From an uncultured Lachnospiraceae bacterium (lineage in GTDB: Bacteria > Bacillota > Clostridia > Lachnospirales > Lachnospiraceae): a stretch of 55,953 nt of DNA. Location: the NCBI GenBank assembly GCA_910588565.1, contig CAJUPF010000011.1, positions 1 to 55,953 on the forward strand, given 5' to 3'. How positions within the stretch are numbered: the first letter of the stretch is position 1; each line of letters begins with the position of its first letter. A program made the position numbers and the translations under genes. Positions 40,265 to 47,939 of this stretch are shown here, piece by piece. The notes beneath the pieces were generated by a model, which worked only from the letters and a program-made list of their open reading frames with translations, searched no databases and was not told where the DNA came from.

Positions 40265-42100
40265 ATGCAGATTACAGCTATGTTACACCAATACAATAAA
40301 AATCTTGCAAATGGGGTAGAAGTTTCCGGCGGGACGCAGGGGATGAAACAGCTCGTATCTTCTCTGCAGGAAATGGCAGTCGGTAATGTATTTGAAGGCA
40401 GCATCAACCAGATGGAAAACGGGACAGTGACGCTTGGCCTGCCGGACGGCAGAACCATTCAGGCCAGATTAGATTCCGGCGTATCTGTCCGTGTAGGGGA
40501 ATCGATGTTTTTCCAGGTGCGGTCCAATAATGGCGCACAGATTTCCATACGGCCGTTTTCCAATGGTCTGAGCGCGAATCCCACGTTATTAAATGCCTTA
40601 GAGGCAGCAAATTTACAGCCAAGTGACAAAATGATTACCATGGTCAATACTATGATGGAGCAGTCCATGTCTATTGATAAACAGAGCTTACAGCAGATGG
40701 CAAAGCTGGTTATGGGCAATGAAGGCATGGATATCAATTCCATAGTTCAGATGCACAAGCTTGGCATTCCTGTTACGGAGGAACTGTTGGCGCAGTTTGA
40801 AAATTACAAGTCCGATCAATATGCGATTTTAGATCAGCTGGAGTCTGTTATGGAGGCTTTGCCAGGGGAGCTGGCAGGGGGCGGTATGGAGATGGATACG
40901 CTTTTGGAGTTTAACCAGCAGATGGTAAAGATTTTTCTGGGAGAAGAACAGACAGCAGCGGACGGAAAAGTCATTGCGGCAGAACAGACGGCAGAGAGTA
41001 TTATAGTTTCTACAGAAGACGCAAAACAGGCAGGAGAGATATCACAGCCTGTACAGACAGAAGGGGCAAAAAATGCGGAAATCCTGCAGCAGGCAGGCGG
41101 GGCGGCACAGACAGAAGGGGCAAAAAGCGCAGAAATCCTGCAGCAGGCAGAAGGAGCAAAGAATCCGGAGCAGCTGCAGCAGGCAGAAGGGGCAAAAAAT
41201 TCAGAACAGTTACAGCCGGAAACGGGAGCAAATCAGCCGGAAACGGCTGTTAAAACACAGCCGGATCAGCTGCGGAATCTCTTTAACGGAAACGCTTGGC
41301 AGCATCTGTCGGATCAGCTTGGAAAAATACCACAGCTGGCGGAGAATCCGGTATTGTTTCAGAACGGCGCGCTGTTTTCGGATATTACGTCAAAGGAATT
41401 GCTGCAGCTGCTGGGGCAGGCGTTTTCCAGTAAAGATCCCTTTGTCAGGCAGGCGCTTGGAGAATTGGTTTCTTCCAAAGAATACCGTGCGTTGATCCGA
41501 AACGTAATGGAGCAGCAATGGCTTGTAAAACCGGAAGAATTGAAAACAGAGAATAAAGTAAAGGAACTGTACGAGCGTCTCGATCGCCAGCTTGCTCAGA
41601 TGGAAAAAGTGTTAAAGGGATTCGGGCAGAATGCGTCACAGCTGTCGGATACCGCTTCCAATGTGCGAAGTAATATTCAGTTTATGAACCAGCTCAACCA
41701 GACCTTTGCCTATGTACAGCTTCCACTGAAACTGGCAGGCCAGAATGCTCACAGTGATCTCTATGTCTACACTGATAAACGGAAGAAACAGGAAAAAGAC
41801 GGGGAGCTGACGGCATTTCTGCATTTGGATTTGGATCATCTGGGCTCTACGGATGTTTCCATAAAACTGCAGCAGAAAAAAGTTGCCACCAATTTTTACC
41901 TGTCAGATGATCGCTCTTACCAGCTGCTCTTAGAACATCTGGATCTGTTGGAACAGCGTCTGGAGGAAAAAGGGTATCAGGTGAAACTTCAGGTGACAAA
42001 GCAGAGCGAGAAAGCAAATTTTGTAGAAGACATGTTCAAGCAGGGGACGCCTTCTGCCGGCGGCATGGTTCACAGATATTCATTTGATGTCAGGGCGTGA
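40265..42100 (+). CDS. FliK-like (YlqG-type) protein with a repeat-rich linker
   Basis: This 611-residue protein lies where Bacillus has ylqG. The N-terminal half is Met/Gln-rich and helical. Residues about 255-335 are a low-complexity linker made of repeats of the type 'EGAKNAEILQQA'. The C-terminal part (about 480-600) resembles the FliK / hook-length control C-domain ('LPLKLAGQNAHSDLYVYTDK', then 'LHLDLDHLGSTDVSIKL'). FliK proteins switch type III export specificity through FlhB, and the next gene is FlhB-like. No flagellar structural genes are here, so the pair's role is unclear. GGAGGAAACT supports the ATG at 40265. Confidence 0.75.
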   Translation: MQITAMLHQYNKNLANGVEVSGGTQGMKQLVSSLQEMAVGNVFEGSINQMENGTVTLGLPDGRTIQARLDSGVSVRVGESMFFQVRSNNGAQISIRPFSNGLSANPTLLNALEAANLQPSDKMITMVNTMMEQSMSIDKQSLQQMAKLVMGNEGMDINSIVQMHKLGIPVTEELLAQFENYKSDQYAILDQLESVMEALPGELAGGGMEMDTLLEFNQQMVKIFLGEEQTAADGKVIAAEQTAESIIVSTEDAKQAGEISQPVQTEGAKNAEILQQAGGAAQTEGAKSAEILQQAEGAKNPEQLQQAEGAKNSEQLQPETGANQPETAVKTQPDQLRNLFNGNAWQHLSDQLGKIPQLAENPVLFQNGALFSDITSKELLQLLGQAFSSKDPFVRQALGELVSSKEYRALIRNVMEQQWLVKPEELKTENKVKELYERLDRQLAQMEKVLKGFGQNASQLSDTASNVRSNIQFMNQLNQTFAYVQLPLKLAGQNAHSDLYVYTDKRKKQEKDGELTAFLHLDLDHLGSTDVSIKLQQKKVATNFYLSDDRSYQLLLEHLDLLEQRLEEKGYQVKLQVTKQSEKANFVEDMFKQGTPSAGGMVHRYSFDVRA

Positions 42101-42104
42101 GAAT

Positions 42105-42440
42105 ATGAAACAGGATAGAAGAAAACAGAGCCATTCTATGGTTCCTTCCGGAACACATGGGACGTCTGGCAGAGACAAGGTCAAAACTGCCGTAGCGCTT
42201 GCTTATGAGCCGGGAGATGTGGCGCCAAAGATTCTGGCTACAGGCAAAGGCGAACTGGCGGAGCGGATTATTGAAAAAGGCAAAGAGGAAAATGTCCCTT
42301 TATATAAAGATCATAAGCTGGCAAGCACATTATCCAAGCTGGAAATCGGGGATGCAATACCGCCGGAGCTGTATGATGTAGTAGCGGAGATTCTGGTATT
42401 TGTAGACGATATGGACAGACTGCGATCGAAGATACAATAA
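42105..42440 (+). CDS. FlhB C-domain-like (YlqH-type) protein
   Basis: The 111-residue protein matches the cytoplasmic domain of FlhB/EscU export-switch proteins ('VALAYEPGDVAPKILATGKG', 'AERIIEKGKEENVPLYKDHK', 'LSKLEIGDAIPPELYDVVAE'). At the autocleavage site the usual NPTH is replaced by 'YEPGD', so self-cleavage is not expected. It starts four bases after the FliK-like stop. The same gene pair occurs in Bacillus as ylqG-ylqH after rnhB. There it is not essential for motility as far as I know. Function unknown. Confidence 0.85.
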   Translation: MKQDRRKQSHSMVPSGTHGTSGRDKVKTAVALAYEPGDVAPKILATGKGELAERIIEKGKEENVPLYKDHKLASTLSKLEIGDAIPPELYDVVAEILVFVDDMDRLRSKIQ

Positions 42441-42483
42441 AACAGATTTTCAGAAGCAGCCCTTAGAGGGTTTTGGAATCTGT
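42441..42483 (+). other. Hairpin between the FlhB-like gene and yraN
   Basis: aacagatt (42441-42448 region) pairs with aatctgt (42476-42482 region). Inside it, CCCT-tag-AGGG forms a second stem. There is no T-run, so it is more likely an mRNA structure than a terminator. Confidence 0.4.
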
Positions 42484-42499
42484 GAAAGAAAAGGCATAG

Positions 42500-42859
42500 A
42501 TGGAAAATAAAAGAAAAATTGGAACTACATATGAAAACCGGGCGGCAGCATATTTACAAGAGCAGGGGTTTGTGATTGTGGAACAGAATTTTTTTTGCAG
42601 AAACGGGGAAATTGATATTATTGCAAAAGACGGAACCTACCTTGTGTTTATAGAAGTAAAGTATCGCAGAGATCACACTTGCGGCAGCCCATTGGAAGCG
42701 GTGAATGCAAAGAAACAAAAGCGGATTTGCAGAACCGCTTTCTATTATTGTTCGATACATGGATATGGGGACTGGACGCCTTGCCGGTTTGATGTAATTG
42801 CCGTTGAGGGAGATGGGACAATCGTACATATCAAAAATGCATTTGAGTTTAAAATGTGA
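42500..42859 (+). CDS. UPF0102 (YraN) nuclease-like protein
   Basis: The 119-residue protein has the UPF0102 pattern: 'AAAYLQEQGFVIVEQNFFCR', 'NGEIDIIAKDGTYLVFIEVK' and 'AVNAKKQKRICRTA'. The Glu-Ile-Asp and Glu-Val-Lys residues match a PD-(D/E)XK-like restriction-nuclease fold, so a DNA-processing role is likely, though unproven. In many bacteria yraN follows rnhB, as here with two genes between. The start has an AAAGAAAAGG site upstream. Confidence 0.9.
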   Translation: MENKRKIGTTYENRAAAYLQEQGFVIVEQNFFCRNGEIDIIAKDGTYLVFIEVKYRRDHTCGSPLEAVNAKKQKRICRTAFYYCSIHGYGDWTPCRFDVIAVEGDGTIVHIKNAFEFKM

Positions 42860-42890
42860 ATCAAAAATAGTTGAAAGGATTGTGAGGCAG

Positions 42891-43769
42891 ATGAAGGGTA
42901 TTCCGGAACGGAAGCGGATTTTTATTGGAGAAGCTCAGGAACTGCCGCTGTTTGTGTTTCCTTCCTTAGAGCAGACGGGAATTGTGAAACATGGATTTAC
43001 GACGCGGCTGGGAGGGGTAAGTGAAGGAATATTTGCCACTCTGAATCTGAGTTTTACCAGAGGGGATAAAAGAGAGGCTGTAGAGGAAAATTACCGCAGG
43101 CTCGCCAGTGCTCTGCAGGTAGAGTATGGGAGCTTTGTGCTCTCGGATCAGACACATACGACAAATGTGATCCGTGTTGGCAGGAAAGACGCCGGGAATG
43201 GGATTTTGCGTAAAAAAGCATATGCAGATGTAGATGGAATGGTGACAAATGAGACAGGGGTTACACTTGTGACATTTTACGCAGATTGTGTGCCATTGTA
43301 TTTTGTAGATCCGGTACATCATGCGATTGGATTAAGCCATTCCGGCTGGCGGGGAACTGTGGGGCGGATGGGAAAGGTTACACTGGAGAAAATGAAGCAG
43401 GAATTTGACACAGATGCGGCGGATGTATATTGTGCGATTGGCCCTTCGATCTGCCAGAACTGTTATGAGGTCGGGGAAGATGTGGCGGGAGAATTTCAGC
43501 GAGCGTTTGCAGGAAGAGAAACAGACCTGCTGCTTGACAAAGGAAATGGAAAATTTCAGCTGGATCTCTGGAAGGCAAATAAAATGGTACTGCTAGAAGC
43601 AGGTGTGCAAGCAGAACATCTTGCAGTGACAGAACTCTGTACCTGCTGCAATCCTAAGCTTTTGTTTTCCCATCGGGCAAGCAAAGGAAAGCGCGGAAAT
43701 CTGGCGGCGGTTCTGGCACTGAAGGAAAATTATAACAATTCAGAAATACAGATGTCCAAATCTTCATAG
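42891..43769 (+). CDS. pgeF: Laccase-domain protein (PgeF/YfiH), purine nucleoside phosphorylase-like
   Basis: The 292-residue protein shows the copper-oxidase-like YfiH motifs: 'GFTTRLGGVSEG', 'SDQTHTTNVIRVG', 'FYADCVPLYFVDP', 'SHSGWRGTVGRMG' and 'CTCCNP' near the C-terminus with 'SHRASKGKRGNLAA'. Members of this family act as peptidoglycan editing factors or as purine nucleoside phosphorylases/deaminases. The ATG follows GTGAGGCAG. The last 14 or so residues ('NYNNSEIQMSKSS') are not family-like and are read from DNA that is also the antisense of the Uma2 gene's end. Confidence 0.9.
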   Translation: MKGIPERKRIFIGEAQELPLFVFPSLEQTGIVKHGFTTRLGGVSEGIFATLNLSFTRGDKREAVEENYRRLASALQVEYGSFVLSDQTHTTNVIRVGRKDAGNGILRKKAYADVDGMVTNETGVTLVTFYADCVPLYFVDPVHHAIGLSHSGWRGTVGRMGKVTLEKMKQEFDTDAADVYCAIGPSICQNCYEVGEDVAGEFQRAFAGRETDLLLDKGNGKFQLDLWKANKMVLLEAGVQAEHLAVTELCTCCNPKLLFSHRASKGKRGNLAAVLALKENYNNSEIQMSKSS

Positions 43770-44272
43770 ATACCGACAGAAATGCTTTGTTCAAACAGAA
43801 AAATCATAGGCGCTGCATCTTCTTCATAGCGGTATACGGTAGTGCGTTCTTTGGCAGGATCTACAATCCAGTATTCCCGCACTCCTGCATTTGCGTAAAG
43901 TGAGTTCTTGGTGGAATAATCCATTTTCCGGCTGGAAGGAGATACGATTTCAATAATAAAATCCGGCGAACCCTCACAGCCCCGGTCATTCAGTTTGTCT
44001 GTATCACAGATAACGCTGATATCCGGTTCCACATAAGTATCGTTCTCTTCGTTCAGGAAAACGGCGAAGGGAGCAGGATATATTTCATAATTTCCATCCT
44101 TGGATTTAATAAATTGTCCGATACGCTGTGTCAATTCTGAAACCAGTTTCTGATGGACACGGCTTGGCGGAGCCATCATATAGAGCTGTCCATGGATCAG
44201 CTCTGCCCTCTGCCCATCAGGAAGCGCGTAAATATCATCAGTTGTATAATAGTTTTCTTGTGCGAAAGCCAT
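43730..44272 (-). CDS. Uma2-family (DUF820) endonuclease-like protein
   Basis: This 180-residue protein has the Uma2 restriction-endonuclease-like fold signatures: 'ELIHGQLYMMAPPSRVHQKL', 'YVEPDISVICD', 'PDFIIEIVSPSS' and 'VREYWIVDP'. The Asp and Glu-x-Val of these motifs form a PD-(D/E)XK site. Such genes are scattered in bacteria and common on mobile DNA; function is unknown. AAAGGAGAG precedes the ATG. Its last 40 bases overlap the end of pgeF on the other strand. Confidence 0.88.
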   Translation of the reverse strand: MAFAQENYYTTDDIYALPDGQRAELIHGQLYMMAPPSRVHQKLVSELTQRIGQFIKSKDGNYEIYPAPFAVFLNEENDTYVEPDISVICDTDKLNDRGCEGSPDFIIEIVSPSSRKMDYSTKNSLYANAGVREYWIVDPAKERTTVYRYEEDAAPMIFLFEQSISVGIYEDLDICISELL

Positions 44273-44312
44273 AATATCTCTCCTTTGGTTTTTATATAAT
44301 TTGGTAATTTAA

Positions 44313-44340
44313 AGATAACACTGAAAGGTTTTACTGTCAA
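44313..44340 (-). promoter_or_regulatory. Promoter of the Uma2 gene
   Basis: On the minus strand TTGACA (complement of 44335-44340) and TTATCT (complement of 44313-44318) are 16 bases apart. The gene starts about 40 bases downstream. Confidence 0.55.
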
Positions 44341-44398
44341 ATGAAAGGATAGAATTGTTCCTTAAGAAATATTTAAACAATTCCTTCATATATCTTTA

Positions 44399-44427
44399 TT
44401 GTAACTGCAGCAGTCCCGTGCTACACT
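44399..44427 (+). promoter_or_regulatory. Promoter of the GntR-ABC operon
   Basis: TTGTAA (44399-44404), 17 bases, TACACT (44422-44427). The operator below begins at the last base or two of the -10 box. Confidence 0.7.
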
Positions 44428-44456
44428 AAGTGTATCAAATGTATTAATACACTTAG
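44426..44456 (+). promoter_or_regulatory. Palindromic operator for the GntR (YtrA-type) regulator
   Basis: CTAAGTGTAT (44426-44435) and ATACACTTAG (44447-44456) are a perfect 10 bp inverted repeat. The right half also contains a perfect 12 bp palindrome, TGTATTAATACA (44440-44451). The site covers the transcript start, so bound repressor would block the operon. YtrA-type regulators sit upstream of ABC exporters and control them in this way. Confidence 0.75.
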
Positions 44457-44472
44457 ACAGGAGGTCATAGGA

Positions 44473-44853
44473 TTGCTGCAATTAAATTACAGGGATGCAA
44501 AACCCATTTATGAACAGATTAAAGAAGGAATCCGTTATCTGTTATTGTCCAATGCTATCGCAGCAGATGAGAAATTGCCGTCAGTCAGGGAGCTTGCTTC
44601 CAATCTGGCGATTAACCCCAATACTATCCAGCGGGCATACCGTGAGCTGGAAACAGAAGGGTATGTCTATTCCAAGCAGGGGAAGGGAACCTTTGCATCA
44701 GCCACATCTTTTATACACAAGACAAGAGAGCAGGAATTGCTGACGGTGTTTGACGATGTGGTAACGGAACTTTTTGTATTAGACGTACCAAAGGAAAAAT
44801 TGGAACAGCGTATGGGGAATCTGGAACAGGGGAGGCGGGAAATAGATGGTTGA
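44473..44853 (+). CDS. GntR-family (YtrA subfamily) transcriptional regulator
   Basis: The 126-residue protein begins at a TTG nine bases after AGGAGG. The winged helix (about 10-75) reads 'YRDAKPIYEQIKEGIRYLLL', 'LPSVRELASNLAINPNTIQR' and 'TEGYVYSKQGKGTF'. It is followed only by a short helical tail, which is the YtrA layout without an effector-binding domain. It probably represses its own operon at 44426-44456 until cell-envelope stress or an antimicrobial acts. The ABC ATPase gene starts 8 bases before its stop codon. Confidence 0.92.
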   Translation: MLQLNYRDAKPIYEQIKEGIRYLLLSNAIAADEKLPSVRELASNLAINPNTIQRAYRELETEGYVYSKQGKGTFASATSFIHKTREQELLTVFDDVVTELFVLDVPKEKLEQRMGNLEQGRREIDG

Positions 44854-45745
44854 AATAAATAATCTGGTAAAAGAATTCGACGGGTTCCGGGCTTTGGACG
44901 GAGCCGATATGCATGTAAAAAAAGGAGCGATCTACGGATTGGTAGGCCCGAACGGAGCTGGAAAATCCACATTGCTCAGACATCTGACCGGAATTTACAG
45001 ACAGAATGCTGGGACAGTCAAAATAGACGGAGAAGATGTATATGAAAACGCGAGAATAAAGGGAAAATTTGCCTTTATCCCCGATGATATTTTCTATTTT
45101 ATGCAGGCGAACACCATGGAGATGAAACGTTTTTATCAGGGAATTTATAAGAATTTTGATGAAAAAATGTTTTTTCGCCTGATGGAATTTTTCCCGACAA
45201 TTGACCCGAAGAAAAATATCAGAAGTCTTTCTAAAGGAATGCAGAAACAGGTGGCGTTCTGGCTTGCTGTCTGCATACGGCCGGAGCTTTTGATTTTAGA
45301 TGAGCCGGTGGATGGCCTCGATCCGGTTATGCGCCGTCAGATCTGGAGCATCATTATGGCGGATGTGGCGGAGCATAATACAACTGTGCTTGTATCTTCC
45401 CACAACTTAAGGGAATTGGAAGATGTATGTGACCATGTAGGGATTATGCATAAAGGAAAGGTGATTATCGAGCGTTCTTTAAGCGACCTGCAGGGAAGCG
45501 TCTGCAAGATTCAGGTGGCCTTTCAGGCGGAGATGCCAAAACTTCCGGAAGGGTTTGAAGTTCTGCATATGTCTAATACCGGAAGAGTTTATACGCTGAT
45601 TGTAAAAGGAGATCCTGCAGAGGCGAAGGTACAGCTTGAGAAGATGCATCCGATGTTAATCGATATTCTTCCGTTGACGCTCGAAGAAATTTTCATATAT
45701 GAATTGGGAGGAGTAGATTATGAAGTCAAAGACATCCTATTTTAA
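44846..45745 (+). CDS. ABC transporter ATP-binding protein
   Basis: The 299-residue ATPase has Walker A 'GPNGAGKST' (34-42), a signature loop of the form 'LSKGMQKQ', Walker B 'LLILDEPVDGLD' and the switch His in 'SSHNLREL'. The C-terminal extension is typical of drug or lipid exporters. It overlaps gntR by 8 bases and the permease gene by 26, so the three are translationally coupled. In YtrA-controlled systems this module exports or removes cell-wall-active compounds. That is an inference. Confidence 0.94.
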   Translation: MVEINNLVKEFDGFRALDGADMHVKKGAIYGLVGPNGAGKSTLLRHLTGIYRQNAGTVKIDGEDVYENARIKGKFAFIPDDIFYFMQANTMEMKRFYQGIYKNFDEKMFFRLMEFFPTIDPKKNIRSLSKGMQKQVAFWLAVCIRPELLILDEPVDGLDPVMRRQIWSIIMADVAEHNTTVLVSSHNLRELEDVCDHVGIMHKGKVIIERSLSDLQGSVCKIQVAFQAEMPKLPEGFEVLHMSNTGRVYTLIVKGDPAEAKVQLEKMHPMLIDILPLTLEEIFIYELGGVDYEVKDILF

Positions 45746-47645
45746 TAAAACCATTTTTATGAAAAATCTCACGCATTTCTGGCCGATCTGGGTCAGCATA
45801 CTGGCATGGAATCTGTTTATTATGCCCTTTATGATCTATAATGCTTCCATTCAGTATGCGGCTGGAAACCGGGATTATCTGTCGCAGGCAGATATGATGC
45901 AGCAGCGGGCAAATGATATTTTGAGCCTGGTTCAGGTATACGCTGAGCCTATACTGATTTTTATCTTTGCTGTCGGAGCGGCGATGGCAGTGTTTTCCTA
46001 TTTGTATAATTCCAGGGCTGCAAATGCCATGCATGCGCTTCCGGTAACGAGAATCGAATTGTTTCTTACAAATTATATTTCCGGCCTGCTGTTTTTGCTG
46101 ATTCCACAGCTGGTAGGATTTTTAGCCGGAACATTAGTCAGCGCTATGTGCGGATATACCAGTATGAACTATTTGCTGACCGGCCTGCTGCTGGCCTGGG
46201 GAAGCAGTTTCTTTTTCTACAGTTTTACGGTTTTTGTTGCCATGTTTACCGGACAGTTATTTGCAGTGCCTATCTTTACCCTGATTTTGAATCTTTTATT
46301 TGTGGGCTGCAAAACAATATTAAATTTTCTGATGTCTTATATTTCTTATGGGATTACCTTAAGAATTCAAAGAGGCAGATGGGACTTCTTATCGCCGTTA
46401 TTTTATATCAGTGGAAAAGTAAATCTGAATTGGGATTATTCGTCGGAATATGCAGTTTGCCAGGGGATTACGGGATTGGATACGATAGCATGTTTTGCCC
46501 TTGTGGCTGCAGCGCTTGTCATTTTCGCATATCTGGTTTACCGGAAAAGAGATATGGAAACGGCAGGAAGCCTGATTTCCTTTTCCTTTGTCAGCCCAAT
46601 ATTCCGGTGGGGCGTTGCTTTTTGCGTTGGAATTTTTCTGGGCGTATGTTTTAACGCTATATTAGAGCCGCAGACGCCAATGTCAACGTTTGTTGTGATT
46701 TTGGTATTTACAGTTGTATTTGGCACGATCGGTTTTTTTGCCGCACAGATGCTGCTGGAGAAAGGGTTTCGGGTGTTTCAGAAAAAACGCTTTATGGAAT
46801 GCGGTATCTTTCTGATTGTACTGCTGTTTTTGCTGGCGGGCATTGAACTGGATCTGTTTGGACAGGAGAAAAAAGTGCCGGATGCAGCAGAGGTTGAATA
46901 CGCTTATATTGACAGCAACTATATAGCGGGAGGTTCGGACAGTGAAACTATTGATCAGATTATAAAGGTACACAGACAGATCATTAGCTCCAAGAAAGAA
47001 TTTGAGTCGTTTCTATATAGACCTAAGACGCGGTACGAGGACAGAAGCAGTGCGCCGTATTGTTATACTACCATTCAGTATAATCTGAAAAATGGTTCTT
47101 CTCTGCAGCGTTCTTATATGGTTCCCATAGACAGATCAGATCTGGAAAATCCGGATACCGTGTTTGGACAGATGGCAGAATTGAATATAAAACCGGAGAT
47201 GTATATAAAATATCTGTTTTGTGAAAATTATGACGAGATCAAAATGCTGTCCGGCACATTCACAACAGAAACCGATGACGAAAATTATGAGGCGCATGAT
47301 TTATCAACAGAAGAAGCTGAAAAAATTTATCAGGCAGTGCTTGCGGATATCAGAGAAGGGAATTTTAAAGAGTATATCTACAACAGATACTTTTACGATG
47401 AGGAATATGATCAGTCTGCATTTGTAGATACAATTAGTCTGGAATTTTCCTGTAAAGGAGAAATCCGCAGTGTCTTTGGCGGATATTCCAGGACGGTCTA
47501 TGGATATGGGGCGTCACAGACCGGTTACAGCGATATCGGTTTTGACCGGAATTGTAAGAATATTATTGCGGCTCTGGAAGATATCGGGGTGATTCAAAGT
47601 GAGGCGGATCTGACGACGTTTGATCAGCAGGTTCAGAAGGAGTAG
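45720..47645 (+). CDS. ABC exporter permease (ABC-2 type)
   Basis: The 641-residue protein has about seven or eight membrane segments. Examples are 'WVSILAWNLFIMPFMIYNAS', 'YISGLLFLLIPQLVGFLAGT' and 'MFTGQLFAVPIFTLILNLLF'. A large extracytoplasmic domain of about 250 residues forms the C-terminus, after the last segment ('FLIVLLFLLAGIELDLFG'). That C-terminal soluble part is larger than in simple ABC-2 permeases and may bind substrate. It overlaps the ATPase gene by 26 bases, and a repeat element and a terminator follow. Confidence 0.85.
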   Translation: MKSKTSYFNKTIFMKNLTHFWPIWVSILAWNLFIMPFMIYNASIQYAAGNRDYLSQADMMQQRANDILSLVQVYAEPILIFIFAVGAAMAVFSYLYNSRAANAMHALPVTRIELFLTNYISGLLFLLIPQLVGFLAGTLVSAMCGYTSMNYLLTGLLLAWGSSFFFYSFTVFVAMFTGQLFAVPIFTLILNLLFVGCKTILNFLMSYISYGITLRIQRGRWDFLSPLFYISGKVNLNWDYSSEYAVCQGITGLDTIACFALVAAALVIFAYLVYRKRDMETAGSLISFSFVSPIFRWGVAFCVGIFLGVCFNAILEPQTPMSTFVVILVFTVVFGTIGFFAAQMLLEKGFRVFQKKRFMECGIFLIVLLFLLAGIELDLFGQEKKVPDAAEVEYAYIDSNYIAGGSDSETIDQIIKVHRQIISSKKEFESFLYRPKTRYEDRSSAPYCYTTIQYNLKNGSSLQRSYMVPIDRSDLENPDTVFGQMAELNIKPEMYIKYLFCENYDEIKMLSGTFTTETDDENYEAHDLSTEEAEKIYQAVLADIREGNFKEYIYNRYFYDEEYDQSAFVDTISLEFSCKGEIRSVFGGYSRTVYGYGASQTGYSDIGFDRNCKNIIAALEDIGVIQSEADLTTFDQQVQKE

Positions 47646-47666
47646 TAATTGAAAACCAGATTACAT

Positions 47667-47783
47667 GTTACGCCCACCGACCATTGAAAGCTGCCTGATG
47701 GCAAGGGACGGCTGCCTTCCCATGTTTTATGTATCGGCTCCACGCCAGTCAGCGGAGTGACTGGCGTGGGTGCGAACAGTAAC
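47667..47783. repeat. Palindromic intergenic repeat after the ABC operon
   Basis: GTTAC (47667-47671) and GTAAC (47779-47783) bound a 117-base segment. Inside, cacgccagtca (47742-47752) and tgactggcgtg (47758-47768) form a perfect 11 bp stem. CCCAC near the left end and GTGGG near the right end extend the symmetry. The right side shares ACTGGCGTGGGTG with the element at 34255-34336, plus GAA and TAAC in register. It is a second member of the same repeat family. Confidence 0.65.
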
Positions 47784-47820
47784 AAAACCAGGGCTTTGAT
47801 ACGGCTCTGGTTTTTTACTT
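47784..47820 (+). terminator. Terminator after the GntR-ABC operon
   Basis: AACCAGGGCT (47786-47795) and GGCTCTGGTT (47803-47812) pair over 10 bp with two G-T pairs, followed by TTTTTT. It directly abuts the repeat element. Confidence 0.88.
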
Positions 47821-47939
47821 GTGAAAATTGCGTGGGAATGCTAATATGTTCTTGTTTAGTGCAGCGTGTGCCCGAATTGGATTCTCCGGTGAAGAGGAAC
47901 GATTTGAGCCGCTTTGGAAAAGAGGAGTGGAAGGATACG

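Noticed and set aside
47757..47939. Longer N-terminus for the DUF512 protein
   Set aside because: It would run through a palindromic repeat and a terminator. The ATG at 47940 begins at the PDZ-like domain and has a ribosome site.
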